From Terfezia claveryi (lineage: Eukaryota; Ascomycota; Pezizomycetes; Pezizales; Pezizaceae), in the NCBI GenBank assembly GCA_015179025.1, contig WHUX01000002.1, forward strand, positions 496,001-560,000: DNA of 64,000 nt, in the 5' to 3' direction. Below, piece after piece: positions 47,268-59,183 of this stretch. The position numbers and the translations under genes were made by a program. The stretch's first letter is position 1. Each line of letters begins with the position of its first letter. The notes beneath the pieces are model-generated. The model worked only from the letters and a program-made list of their open reading frames with translations. It made no database searches and was not told the origin of the DNA.

Positions 47268-48772
47268 ATGGCACAACTACAGTCAAAATGCTATATTTCA
47301 TTAAATAAAGACCCAAAAGACATAATTTCCCCTCACCCATTCAATAGCCAAGTTGTGCACTCAATTTCCCTTTTCTGTGGTGGGAAAAATGCTAATAAGT
47401 TTTTCAGGTTGATATTATCTTGCCGCACGAGGCATATGAGGTTGTGAAAGATGAACTTGTCTCGCAGATATCTCCGACCTGGCAGTACCACCGCCTGAGA
47501 ATCCCTCTGTCTGCCATATTGGAAAAAGATTTCTACCACAAATACATTAAAATTGGTATGGGATTATGCCAAAAATGATATGTATTCTCATATTGAGCCT
47601 TGATTATTATGCAGGCAATATCGTGATGTTATCCGAGGGTCGCATTGAGGCTGACAATGTGTATTGTGTGAGTGACGGTAAGTGTTATGTTCCTTTGGCT
47701 TAACTACGACATCAGCTTACTTTAAAGGCAAATTGCGACTTTCACTATCCAAGGAGTATTACGAGAAAGCAGGTCTAGTGGGTAAACCTGCTAGATTTGG
47801 GGGCAGAAAGGGCCAGAGATGGTGTGCGTGTGCCTTCCAAAACCCCTTTGTGTTCCTGCTGGCTGAGTTGGTGGGCAGTGGTGGAGTTCGATTTACGAAG
47901 TGACAAAATGATGCTTGGGAGCAAGGCATTAGAGCGAATTGTGTGGAGCTTCACGGAAGTATTAACAGGCCCCGTGACCTTCTTGTTCTGCGATCTTTAC
48001 CAGCGTGAGTCTTTCCTTCATCTTGTCACCGCACTATTGGCTTCTGACCTCTAGAAGACAAGTTGGCTTCCCAAAAGGCCTCATGCCCTATTCTTGAAAA
48101 ACTAGGATCAACGCCTCGGATATTACAGCCACACATTGAGATTTTAGGTCCCTTGACTATTCCCTCATTCTCAGCCCCAGAAGGAGCAGGGCCAACCAGG
48201 GGAACGGAGTATACTAGGGAAACATGGAAAGAGTGGGCACTTGATATTCATGAATGGTTTGGCATGGTTGCAATCGACGCAGATAGGATTAAGGCCAACG
48301 ATGAAGTGAACTCATACCTGTCCACATACCAGGTGCCCAATCCAATTGAAAAGTCACAGAAGGTTACGAGACTGCGGTGGAGAGGCATGATACCAGCTGG
48401 TTTCATTCACCAAACTTGGACCGATTTGTGGTAAGCCCATACGCAACCTGTATGTGCGCAAGTAAGCTGACGACGGGTTTCAGTGGATTATTGGCACCTA
48501 AAAAGCTACCGGCTGAAGTAGAATGGGCTGCGCTTACAGTTCATGGATTTGACAACAGTCCAATTAGCTGGGGGGACAAGGCACATAGCGTGCTAACAGG
48601 CGGTGAGAATTGCTACACTGTACTTCGCACCGTCAAGCCTGAGATTGTTGCGGATAAGGATGCTATGGAGATTGACCAGCAAACAGTGGCACCGGCTGGA
48701 GGAGAGGGTGGTCGGGGGATATCACAATGCCTGGCGTTCGAGGTTGTTGGTAGTCAAGATGAGCATTCATAA
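47268..48772 (+). CDS. Ribonuclease P/MRP subunit, Rpp40 family
   Basis: Exons 47268-47351, 47408-47555, 47615-47677, 47728-47823, 47879-48004, 48055-48430 and 48484-48772 give 393 residues. The start gives HPFNSQVDIILPHEAYEVV. Landmarks of the Rpp40 family are IVMLSEGRIEADNVYCVSDGKL, YEKAGLVGKPARFGGRKGQRW, EFDLRSDKMMLGSKALERI and FLFCDL. The C-terminal half (WRGMIPAGFIHQTW, WAALTVHGFDNSPISWG) matches the family ending. Rpp40 is a protein subunit of human RNase P; fungal relatives share the domain. The donor of intron 4 (GTGCGT at 47824) was chosen because only it restores the EFDLRS frame. Confidence 0.88.
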
Positions 48773-48949
48773 ACAGATTGAGATATAATTATATCCCAAG
48801 CGCAGAGCTCTTGTGATTTTCGCCAAGATCTTGAAGGCGCTTTGAACCTTAATTTGACCTCTAGCACTTTGTGGGGCCGCCTGCCCCACTAAATAGATCC
48901 GACTCTTAGGATTATTCTTTCAAACTATCCCCAAAAGTTCTGCTCCGAA

Positions 48950-50570
48950 ATGGAGATTCTCATACATTTCGCGCAGGCGCATGAGACGTTCCGCAAGCCA
49001 GAAATTGAAGCTGTGGCCGAACTCGGTGGGTTCGGAATCCAGTTCACAGAATACTCCCTCAACGTACATTCAAGTTACATTCCTTCTACTCTACAACGCG
49101 CCAGTAGGCTTTGTCTCTGACAGCTGAAGTAGTCACCGTTCGCCCTCACAATGTTACAAAATGAGCAACAAGCGACTCACCTTTCCCGATCAATTCTCGT
49201 AAAGGCATTCTACGAACTATGGGGTTCTGGTACGACATATGACGAGGTTCACTTCAGCCTAAGAGCCCAGCTTCCTCATGTGTGGAAAGAGAAATACCTT
49301 AACCAAAGCTTCAAATTCGATATAGAAAGCTACCAGGGGAAACGAACGAATCAAGAGCAACGCGACATCATTAACTCCTTCTCATACCTAGGTCTTCGAG
49401 GTGATGTTAAGATGAAGAATCCTGAGCTCCAATTCACAGTTCTGGAGTATTGGGACGAGGATGCGGCGGCGCCGAAACAAATATATATGGGAAGGCTTCT
49501 GGTATTCGGGAGCAGGACTACAATCGACCGCTATGATGTGAAGAAGAGGCAGTATATCGGCAATACGACAATGGATGCAGAGCTCTCTCTTGTAACGGCA
49601 AATTTTGCTCATGCAGCACCAGGCAAGCTGATCTATGACCCTTTCGCAGGAACAGGGTCATTTTTGATCACTAGCTCGCACTTTGGCGCAACGACGTTTG
49701 GGTCAGATATTGATGGAAGAGCACTACGAGGGAAAAAAGATAGGTCATTATTATCGAATTTTCATCAGTATGGGCTGGCCTCGAAATTCGGAGATACCTT
49801 TGTATCAGACTTGACGAATACTCCATTAAGAGAGGTACCGGGGGTCAATAAACGAGTATTCGATGCGATAGTGTGCGACCCACCGTATGGTGTCCGGGAG
49901 GGACTGAAAGTGTTAGGTTCTAAAAGGCCAGAGAGAGAGAAGGGGCCTCTCATCATGAACGGGAGTTTGAGACACACGTGAGAATACCAAAGCATACACG
50001 TGAAAGGTGTCACGACTAACCTCGGGTCAGACAACCGGACTACGTCCCTCCTAAGCGTCCGTATAGTTTTAATTCCATGATGGATGATATCCTCCATTTT
50101 GCAGCTATACATCTCGTCGCTAGTGGAAGGTTGTGCATGTGGATGCCCACAGCAAATGATGATCTCTCACCACTAGCTATACCATCACATCCTCAACTTA
50201 AACTCAAAGCAGCATGTATCCAGCCTTTCAATAAATGTTTGTGTGGCCCTTAATTGCTGCCTTAGTCGTTGAGAGCCAGGGTCCAGGGGACTAGCAACTG
50301 ACATTCCCGCACAGGGTCAAGACAGCTCCTTACATATTCGAGGCGGCCCGTGACCGCAGATGACGAGGAGCAAGCTGAAAGGTATCGCCAGGAGCGGAAA
50401 GAGGAAGAATTAGAGAGGAGGACCGCAGATGAACTGAACGATTTTAGGAGGAAGGTTTGATTGCTGTTCTCCCATACGTTGGGTTGTTCATGACTGATAA
50501 GTTACAAATTTAGTACTTCGAAGGATTTAAACAAGGGTCAGATAGTCCTGCCGCGGAGCCGGTGCCATGA
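48950..50570 (+). CDS. TRM11: tRNA (guanine-N2-)-methyltransferase catalytic subunit TRM11
   Basis: Exons 48950-49063, 49133-49977, 50031-50236, 50315-50454 and 50514-50570 give 453 residues. The N-terminus (MEILIHFAQAHETFRKPEIEAV) is the THUMP-like part. YIGNTTMDAELSLVTANFAHA leads into the SAM-binding motif IYDPFAGTGSFL (about 205-216). The catalytic CDPPYGVREG follows near residue 290. QPFNKWSRRLLTYSRRP is the conserved end, followed by a charged tail. With Trm112 the enzyme makes m2G10 in tRNAs. GGATTC-like regulatory sites are not apparent. Confidence 0.95.
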
Positions 50571-51774
50571 GCTTAAATTATTTACCTTGCTGGCTATGTA
50601 AGCAAGGAGTTTTTTTCCTCGCTAAATAATTTGAGGTCGCAAAATGATCTTGACCTTAATATTTGTCCGAGGAGAAATTTGTATGCTGGTGATCAGAGCG
50701 TAGGAAGAATTACAGTAGGGGTCCACCACTTCCGTCAAAATGGCCCCAAGATGTCTCCTAAATGCCTCTGAAATGTATTTGTATTACTACTGGAATATCT
50801 CTTGTAGACTCAATCTTCTGGGGATTTTAGAATCAGATAAGGCTGAGCACAATATAAAAGGAAAAAGAAAAGATCAGGGTATTCTAACCAATGACTGGCT
50901 TATGAAACTCTCCTGGGCATTGCCTTCTGCCAGCACACTCTAAAATTTGACAATATCAGCCTTAGGCTTATGGGGGTCATTTCAGTTCTTGTTTGGAAAA
51001 AGGTGGAAGGAACTCGGGACGGAAATGACAATTATTATTACTCAGGAATTCTCAAATTACTGAACTACAGCCCCCCCCCCAAAAAAAAAAAAAAAAAAAA
51101 AATTTGTTTAATGCCCTATTTTTTTTATTTTTTTATTTTTTTTTTAATCAACTTTATTTATTTTGACGGGGATTTAGAAAAAAAAAAACACTCAGTACTC
51201 GTATGCGCATGGCGAGGGATAATATTAGAAAGAGGGGGAAAAAAAAAAGAGTTCAATCTCTTTGGAAACTATAATTATAGAAATACTCATTTCACACACA
51301 CAAGGTCATACGTTTTATCATAGAATAAAAAAATCAATACTAAGCACCTCAGCGTCGATGTGATATACAAGCTAGGGGACGAGAAATTGGAAGATCTAGT
51401 CAGAAAGTTGGAAGCATCAACTCATTACCCTGAACTTCACCAAAACTCATTTCGCACTTACAGTCACTAAGCCATAAGTGTCTTTTTGAGACCTAAGACC
51501 TCCAGCTATTCCCCCGCAAAGCACAGTTATTTGAACAAGATAGGGAAGTTGCTAATCGAGCTCCAAGCACTCACGTTCCTAGATATTTCATAGTAATTAT
51601 CTCAGATCTTGTGCAATTCTAGGGTAACTTATTCAATTGCCAATGGACTATTATTTACAATTAATCTTGGGATTTAGGAAAATCATCACGCTCTGCCGTA
51701 AGAACAACAATAAATTACTACTCTCACTTGCCTGTGCCAATTACCAAAGACCCACATATGCCAATTGCCCCTTC
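50571..51774. other. 1.2-kb spacer between convergent genes, homopolymer-rich
   Basis: 3' flanks of TRM11 (+) and MON2 (-). A C10 run (51071-51080) is followed directly by about 22 A (51081-51102). T runs follow at about 51119-51145 and A runs near 51178 and 51238. No gene is supported. Confidence 0.6.
51071..51250. repeat. Homopolymer cluster (C10, A22, T runs, A runs)
   Basis: Long mononucleotide runs alternate over 180 bases. The T runs and downstream A runs could pair with the A22 run. Run lengths should be treated as uncertain in any assembly. Confidence 0.8.
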
Positions 51775-54700
51775 TTAATACGCCTCTAACGCCTTGCTTA
51801 ACTCCGCAACCGCCTTTGATAACCACTCTAACAAACCCTGATCCCCCTGCGCAATCGCAATCGCTTGCGAAAGTAATGGGAAAAGCCTAAAAAGATGAGG
51901 TTTATTCGTCCTAATAGGCAAAGGGTTGGGTGCTAATTTCAAATCATTAGTTTTCCTTGTAATCAAGGAAAGCTGACGGAGAATGCAAGACTTACAGTCC
52001 AAAGACACAGCAGTAGAGCTCGAGTTCAAGTCGACGAGGCGCTGAAGAATGTATAAGAGTTCCTTGCGTTGAACGATAGGTTGGGGCATGCGGCCTCGTA
52101 GGGGCTGGTCCTGAGAAGCGCAGAAGAGGTAAGATGCAAAGTGTCTACAGAGGGATGGAGGGAGTACTCACGGATATGAATAAACTTAGGACCAGAGCCA
52201 CTCGAAGAACTAGATATCGAGATGTGACGCTCGCTAGGCGAATCACCTCAGCGTGGTCTTAAACTGTCAGTGACGCATACAATCTACCATACAGGGGGGA
52301 TACGATTTAGCCTAGACTCACCTCCTTCCTTCACTGCAAACAGACTCATGAGCTCATCAATACAGGCATAGCTCATTCTTCTCCTTCTCTGTAACTCCAG
52401 CTCACTTGTCCCTCCAGCCCTAATCATCCCTAACCCCACCTTATCTGCATCCTCCCGAGGATCAGAATCTACTTTATACAACAGCGATGCGCAGTATACA
52501 TTCACCACAAAGTTCACCACGGCCTCTTCCGGGACCACAAGCTTCCCCAATGAAGGTATGATAAGACTACGGAATTTCTCAAACGCATCAATATCAAAAT
52601 TCTCGTCTTCATCGCTTGTAGCAGGGTCACCAAGTTTCTGAGATTTCACGTGGACCACACTGGATACTAGATCCGCCACCTGTTCCCATATTTCTCCCTG
52701 ATGGGAACCCTCAATTGCAAGATGCTCCATTGCAGGTAGCGCCTGACGGAGAATAGCCAATGCAGTGTGCGTAGCATTCTTCCATAGATTTAGAGGGCTC
52801 TTCCCCACTTTCGGAGGGCTGAAGTCGTATTTAAGGGACATAGGAACCTTTAGTGATTTAAGCACTTGTGCTAGAGCCCCATCGGTGTAAATACCTGGCT
52901 GCCCAACATGTGAAAGGGAGACATGCTCCATTTGCTTCATCGAGAAGACCGCTAGGGCGATATACGACGGTCTGACTTGCTTCGGGTTCTTCGGGGAAGG
53001 AAGTCTGTCTGCAGAGTATGCGATCGTGCTAAAATAGGATAGCTTCTTGAGCATGAGCGTCGGCACCTGCGGAGTGTCTGTCCGGATAATATGCATTGAA
53101 TTGAGGATAGCCGTTTGTAAAGGGGTAAGGATATCTGTGTCTTGAAAGTACGCCGGGGAATCTGGGTATAATATGCAGCCATGAAAGATATCAAGGGCTT
53201 TTTGAACGACTTGGGCATCGGTCATAGGCTCTAAGAGTTTATAAAGCGGCTTGAACGCTTCAACGAACGCCGTCAAGGTGTCTTGTATACCAGACCGACT
53301 TCCTTCTGGCAGACTATCTACCAAATTGACACCTTGTGAGGACCACATCCTCCAAGCCTCATCCTTACTTTCTATATCTAGTTTCTCCGGGTCACCAACC
53401 TTCTCCAGCACGCTACCAAGGACTTTGAAGACGGTAGTATTGACTTCAAAGCTATGTCGCCCTAAGAGGCCTTCAAGATAGCGAATGAAGACTGCCCACG
53501 TATTTCTGAAATCCGTCTGTTGTGAAAAAATCTCGAAGTAATTGGAGTATAAAGTTCCAATTCCACCCAAGACTAGATTTATCGTGTCATCCCAAAGTTT
53601 CCGCTCTGCTGCAGATTGTTCGGCATCTTCCGTTTCTCGAGTATCCATCATCTTAAACACGACAATTTGCAGGCATGAACTCCAGGATCGTGGGTCGAGA
53701 CGGTGTCCATAAGTATCAAAGATGCGGAAAAGAGTTTGTATAGATCCTGAAACAAGTTGTCAGCCAGAATGTTCGTGAGATTCACAGGAGTAATTTCCTT
53801 TGTGGCATTACCATTGCGTACTTCAGACCGCTTATCCTTACTAACAGATGTGAGCCGGAGAAGCAATACCATCCAGAGGGCCGCGTTCAAGTCAGAAATA
53901 TCAGTGCGCCGAACAAGGGCCGTTAACTCTTCTTCACTCTTCACTTCAGATGCAAAGGCTCCTGTTGGACCCCCCCTCGTTTGCAAAAAATCCGAAACGT
54001 TCCAGAAAAAAGTGATAGTCTAAATAATATCATTTAGAGTCTCGGGCAAGAAAGATACGAAGAGGGAGCTATGACCTACAGTCAATGATATATTGAGGTC
54101 GTCAAGTTGACTACAGAAAGCGTACAAAGCATCTACAAGAACAAGAATGCAGGGGGTTGGCAATGTTGAAAGGAAATCAGAGCAGATTAACTGCAACGAG
54201 CTGAACGAAGACCGAATCAGCCTTGGGGATTTGGCAACCACAGCAATCTCCAATTCTGATATGGGCCCCAGCCTAGAGTTAGATTTCTCCTTCGAGTCGA
54301 ATATACTCGTAATGATGTCGAAGACGATTTCCCACCCGGCTATCAGAGACTGACCCGAATGCTCTAATATAGCATTTAGTGACTCCAATCCAGCGCGATG
54401 TATTTCCAACTCTGCTGACTTCGTTGGCGAGTCTACTTTTCCATCGCTGCTCTTGTCAGTGAACTCCAAGACTTCCTTCAATGCAGTCAGAATCCTTCTT
54501 TGAACCTCAGCAACGTTTTCTGTATTCTCCTCGGTCACTGCCCGAGCTGCGGCAATGGTGATTTCATATAATATTTCCGCTGCTTTAAGGCGTACTGTGT
54601 TGCTTAGCTCTCGACTGCTTGCTACTGCCGTTAGCTGGTTCACTATCATTGTCCATCCATTCGTAGCGGGGTTAGGCCCGATGACCCGACTCATATTTAT

Positions 54701-57575
54701 CTGAGCAAGCTCTCCTAGTTTCGCAATCGCAAATACGTTCTCGCCAATATTAGAAACTAAACGGACACTGCCTGAGCTCTGGGTCCTCTTGTGAAAATTG
54801 GTGGAAGATTTTGCGCTGATAGGAGTTTTGACCTGGTCGAACTCCATTTCAGTTAATTTGCACAAAGCATTTATGACCGATAGAAGAGCTTCATCAGGGA
54901 AATCCCTCGTGCTTTCGAACATCTTTACAGCAGATGCTTCAACCGCTGCAAGCTCTGGCCCAACATTTACCATGAGATTGCTATCATTTTGTTTCTGAGC
55001 ATCTGCTTTACCGGCAGTCGTAGACCCTTGCCTTCCTGCTTTCCGAGATGTATTGTTAAGAATGTAATCTGCTTGTTGAAGGGTCTCAAGAATAATGGCC
55101 CATGATGAGTCCAAAGTAGGGCCTAAAGCAATTCCCAAGTTGATGAGTGCCCGAAGGCATAGTAAATTTCGGCTGTTGAGGGTTGGGGGCTGTGTATCTG
55201 AGGACGTCGAAAGCCTGTCATTCCCTGGACTAGAACTGGAACCAACCAGCGTATCTACACCCAGTAACCCCTTCGCGTTACCGAAGGTACTCGTGCTTTC
55301 TGTTTGGTTTGGCGATGCCACAGTATTTGCAGATAGCACATTTGAGGGGACCGCTGCCTTCCCTAATGTTGTTAAGAATGCATCACGTGGAGTCACGAGC
55401 CGCAACAGGCCCGCAACGTGAGCGAACTTCTGGAATGACCGGACCAGTGCATGATATAACTCTGCGTCCAAGGCTGCGTATAAGAATGTAGAGCAAGAAG
55501 CTAATAAGGCTGGCCAGCAAGCTTCCACGATGGCGGCTGATGTTTGTATATCTGCGTACAGTGGGTGTGATTCTAGTATCAATGGGTTCCCGGGAATGTA
55601 AGTCCTCCGTTGTGTAGTTCGTCTCTGTAATGGTCGTTTCGAGGGAGATGGTGTACGAGCAGGCGACTCGGAAGCGCTGCCCTCACCACTACCCTTGGGC
55701 AACGAACTTGACCTCTCGCGGTGTACCCGTCGCCTTGAGCCTTTGGAGCCATCATTTGGAATTGTCAGTGGCAAGACAAATTTCGCCAACCCTTCTGAAA
55801 AGCTGTTGATACACGTCAGGGTAAGACAGTAAATATAAGATTCTGGGGTTGATGGTGGATCCGTTTTATCTAGCTGGTCAATGCAAGGAACTCGTATAAC
55901 GCTCCATTGTGTGCTTAGTCCAGGCACCGTGATCTCCCCTAACCCCACTGCCCCACCAATGATACCTGCTACACCACCAGCTTCCAATGCTGCTTGTTCG
56001 CTCGAAGCGTCTCTAGGCACTGCTTGGCCTACTGGCACAGTTGATTGAGCTCCCAGCCCAATTACCGCAGGTTTCTCCGTCGCTAGCCTTGTAAGAGCAG
56101 CTACTAATTCTTTCAAGATAGGCTTTCCTCCTTCCTTAGCGTCGTATTCAGAGAATATTTTCCGTACCAAGGCAGGCTCAGAGCATATTCCCCTGAAAAC
56201 TTCCATACACAAGGCGCGTTTCCATTGCGGAGCGACTTCGGGATCTAGCATATGAGTAAGAATACCCAAAGCCGTCTCACAATCTGGTGCCAGAATGGAA
56301 AGATGCCTTCTGAGCAAGATGTAGAGTACTCTTGTGATGCGTACCGTAGTTGGGAAATTTAAACGTTCCCCTAGTGACCTTATAACTAAGGGGACTACCC
56401 GTGCCCGGAGAATATGAGCTTGTTCAGAATGTGTAAGAAATATGTCAGAATGATTGGTTAGTACCGACTCGATGAGCTCTAACCCGAAAGTTTGAGGTAG
56501 AGCGTTGAACCTGAGGAACTGCGGCTTTTGCCCTTCTGTCAGTAGGCAAAGGTCCAAAAATACCTAGGGAACGTCAATAATTAGATAAATGACAGCAGTC
56601 CATGAGGCTAGGGCCACATACTCGATAAGCATCAAAAGCAGCTGCCCTGACAGATACCGTTCTATTCCCAGATGGTGCCTCTTCAGTAGCAGGAATCTCC
56701 AGTGCCTTATCTACATACATCAGCATGAAACCGAAGACCTATTTTGCACACGGCAATTATACCATCTTCTGTAACTACCTTGTCGAATATGGAAATTACG
56801 AGTTGCTGTAAAGCTGTAAATTTTTATCAGCTCGTACCCTAAGATTAGTGAGACCATGGCTCACTTACTTGCGGCAGCAGTGTTGTTCACGACACCCATT
56901 TTACTGCCCTGGAGTATTGAACATAGGAGCAAAACCTCTCCCAACAGCCTTCCCTGTAGATCATCTGCATAATTCTGAAGCAATGGTGGTAAGGCTTGGA
57001 GAATTTTTAGTTGAATGTCGACACCTGATGCACATTATCAATTTTGTGATGAGTGCAGTAAAGCATCGACGTCGGCCATACCCAAATTCGCAGCATCTTT
57101 TAACGCATCTAGAACTTCTTTGAGTCTCGACTAAAATCCAGCGTCAGCACCTTGCTCCAGTCTCCGTGCGGCGTCGGAGGGGCTACCCTCGCCAAAGCTT
57201 TTGCGACTACGAGTCTCTGAAGACAAAGGACTGCGATTGATATGAACTTTGCATTTTTCGTTCCGCAAGCGATGAGAAACGGTTGGAGAAAGTTGCCTCG
57301 CTGAGATAGTTCTGGTTGTCTGCGAATTAACCAATCTGACCTCCTAGCACAATGACCAATGGGAGCTAACCAGCGGCTATTTGGTGCTCGGGCCGAGGAC
57401 CAAGTCCTTTCAGTTCGTTTAGAGATTTCTCTGCTGCCTTTGCGCAAACAATCAGACTCCGTTGGAGCTCATTTGGGCTTTTGGAACGCTAACTGACTTG
57501 TCTAAGGTCGGAATTCTTCCGTTTGGATTCCTGGATCAAGTTCGAGAGCTCAACATTGAGGACTTGAGCAGTCAT
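51775..57575 (-). CDS. MON2: Endosome-Golgi traffic protein MON2
   Basis: Twelve exons: 57575-57498, 57437-57371, 57335-57187, 57130-57082, 57024-56869, 56813-56763, 56710-56622, 56563-54080, 54019-53812, 53746-52322, 52233-52172, 52110-51775. They give 1717 residues in frame. The N-terminus (LSNLIQESKRKNSDLRQAAEKSLNELK, FLIACGTKNAKFISIAVLCLQRL) is the DCB part and LRFNALPQTFGLELIESVLTNH the HUS part. A long helical-repeat body follows, including GSIQTLFRIFDTYGHRL. The end is DQPLRGRMPQPIVQRKELLYIL. MON2 resembles large Sec7 Arf exchange factors without the Sec7 domain and scaffolds flippase-linked endosome-to-Golgi transport. The short early exons were placed by phase and family sequence, so each is likely but not proven. 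Confidence 0.92.
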
Positions 57576-57811
57576 TATCCAGAACCCTGAGATACGAAAA
57601 TGTCGGGCAGCGGTTTTGCTATAGGTGGGGAGGAAGTGGGCAGTGGAGTTCACCTTCGGATCAAGTGTGTTTCGTGGTGTTGAAGCTCTCCCGTCGTGCT
57701 AGTTTGTGGTGGGGTGGGAAGGCGCATGTCGCAAATCTTGGCCCATGTTACAGCCACAGATCTAGATTTGAATCTCACCACCACCGATTCCACGACAACA
57801 GCTTGCGGTAG

Positions 57812-58852
57812 ATGAACTCCCTTCTCAACAATCCGCGGCACAAGCTAGCCTGTGAGTTCCGGTCGAGTGCGTTGCGGACTGACCGGCGGCCAAACTGATG
57901 ACACTCATCCAATAAGGCCGTGCTCTCTACAAGGCATTCCTCACGCATTGCCGAAAGCTCCCCACCCCCACACTGCAGCGAGATGCAGCCAGGCATATCA
58001 CGAAACAATTTCAGAAGAACAAGAGGATTCAAGCTGTGAAGAGTGTGCAGCATACGCTGCTTACTGCTTATCAGGTACACCTTCCGACTACCTACCATGA
58101 ACTTAAGATCAGCTAACCATTAAGCACAGCATGAAGATATCATGAGGAAGGCGGCTGCAGGTGACGGCTCTTGCGTAGATGCCATTAGCGCACATCTGGA
58201 CGCAATTGCTGCGTTTAACAAACCAAACCCACCTAAACCAAGGCCACCACCACCACCACCCAAGCTCACCCGATTAGAAAAAGCAAGACTGAAGAGGGCC
58301 AAGAAGGAAGCAAAGCGTCTCGCCTTGGAAGGGTCTTCTCCGCGAGAAGCCAAAAGAGGACCTCGAACATGGCAGCCGAGGCGTTTTCTTACCCCCCTCC
58401 TTTCTTCTGCAAGCGGGCTTCCCCTTCTTCGTCGACGTGGAGAATCTACTCCGCAACATGTTGCCATGACAATCAAGAATATAATAAAACTTCGCCAGAA
58501 GAGGCAAGATAGGCAAGAGTTGCTAGAAGACCATCTTGAATATGCGATCGGAGAGGATTTATGGGATGCAGAAATAGCCAACTATATCACAGTGCCAGTC
58601 GAAGAGAAGCAGGCGGGCACATGGGCGGGGGAAATGGCAAAAGCTATCAAGTACGTGGCTGATGCGATGCGGCGAAGAGAAGAAAAGAGTAAGGCATTAG
58701 CAGATAAATTTTGGAATATTGAGATGAAAGCTAAGGAGGAGAGTGCTAAAATAATGCAAGAGAGAAGAAGAGTGAAACGGATGAGGGCCAGGCATAATCG
58801 AGGCAGGAGAAAAGTCCTCGCAAGACAAAATGAAGACGTAGATATTCAGTAG
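57812..58852 (+). CDS. Uncharacterised basic protein with poly-proline and charged helices
   Basis: Exons 57812-57851, 57989-58074 and 58130-58852 give 282 residues. Intron 2 has a CTAAC branch and is clear. Intron 1 and the start are less sure, but they join MNSLLNNPRHKLA to SRHITKQFQKNKRIQAVKSV without a stop. After DAIAAFNKP comes a KP/poly-P stretch (P7 near residue 90), a Lys/Arg/Ala helix (RLEKARLKRAKKEAKRLALE), then VAMTIKNIIKLRQKRQDRQELLEDHLEYAIGEDLWDAEIANYITVPV. A highly basic end (RRVKRMRARHNRGRRKVLARQ) closes it. I do not recognise the family. Size, charge and N-terminus would suit a mitochondrial ribosome or RNA-binding protein, but that is a guess. It is divergent from MON2 (236 bases between starts). 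Confidence 0.75.
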
Positions 58853-59183
58853 AGGGAAGCTGTAAGTAGATTAAACACGGAAATTATAAAAGATTCTCCG
58901 AAGCCTGTAATCGAGCTCATGCAAATTATATTTACGTGATCTATTTTTTTGGTGTCCAAAAAGTAACAAAACGATTAGATGTGAGAAAACAGTCCCATAA
59001 ATGTTCCCAAAAAACTCCATAAGAATCCTAGAACTATCAAGCCAAATGTACCAAGATATATACACCATGATATACACATTCCTTCATACGTGAGGAAATA
59101 TCCCCATGATACGAGACAAAAGGCACAGAAGTATGAGAAAACAATGCCCCAAAAATGATGAACAACTTACAACCCTTATGATG
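58853..59183. other. Short spacer between convergent genes
   Basis: 331 AT-rich bases between the basic-protein gene (+) and SCAP (-). No feature is seen. Confidence 0.5.

Noticed and set aside
57480..57497. 20-base intron at the first MON2 junction that would keep a longer exon 2.
   Set aside because: Too short. The acceptor at about 57438 gives a 60-base intron and the conserved start AAEKSLNELK.
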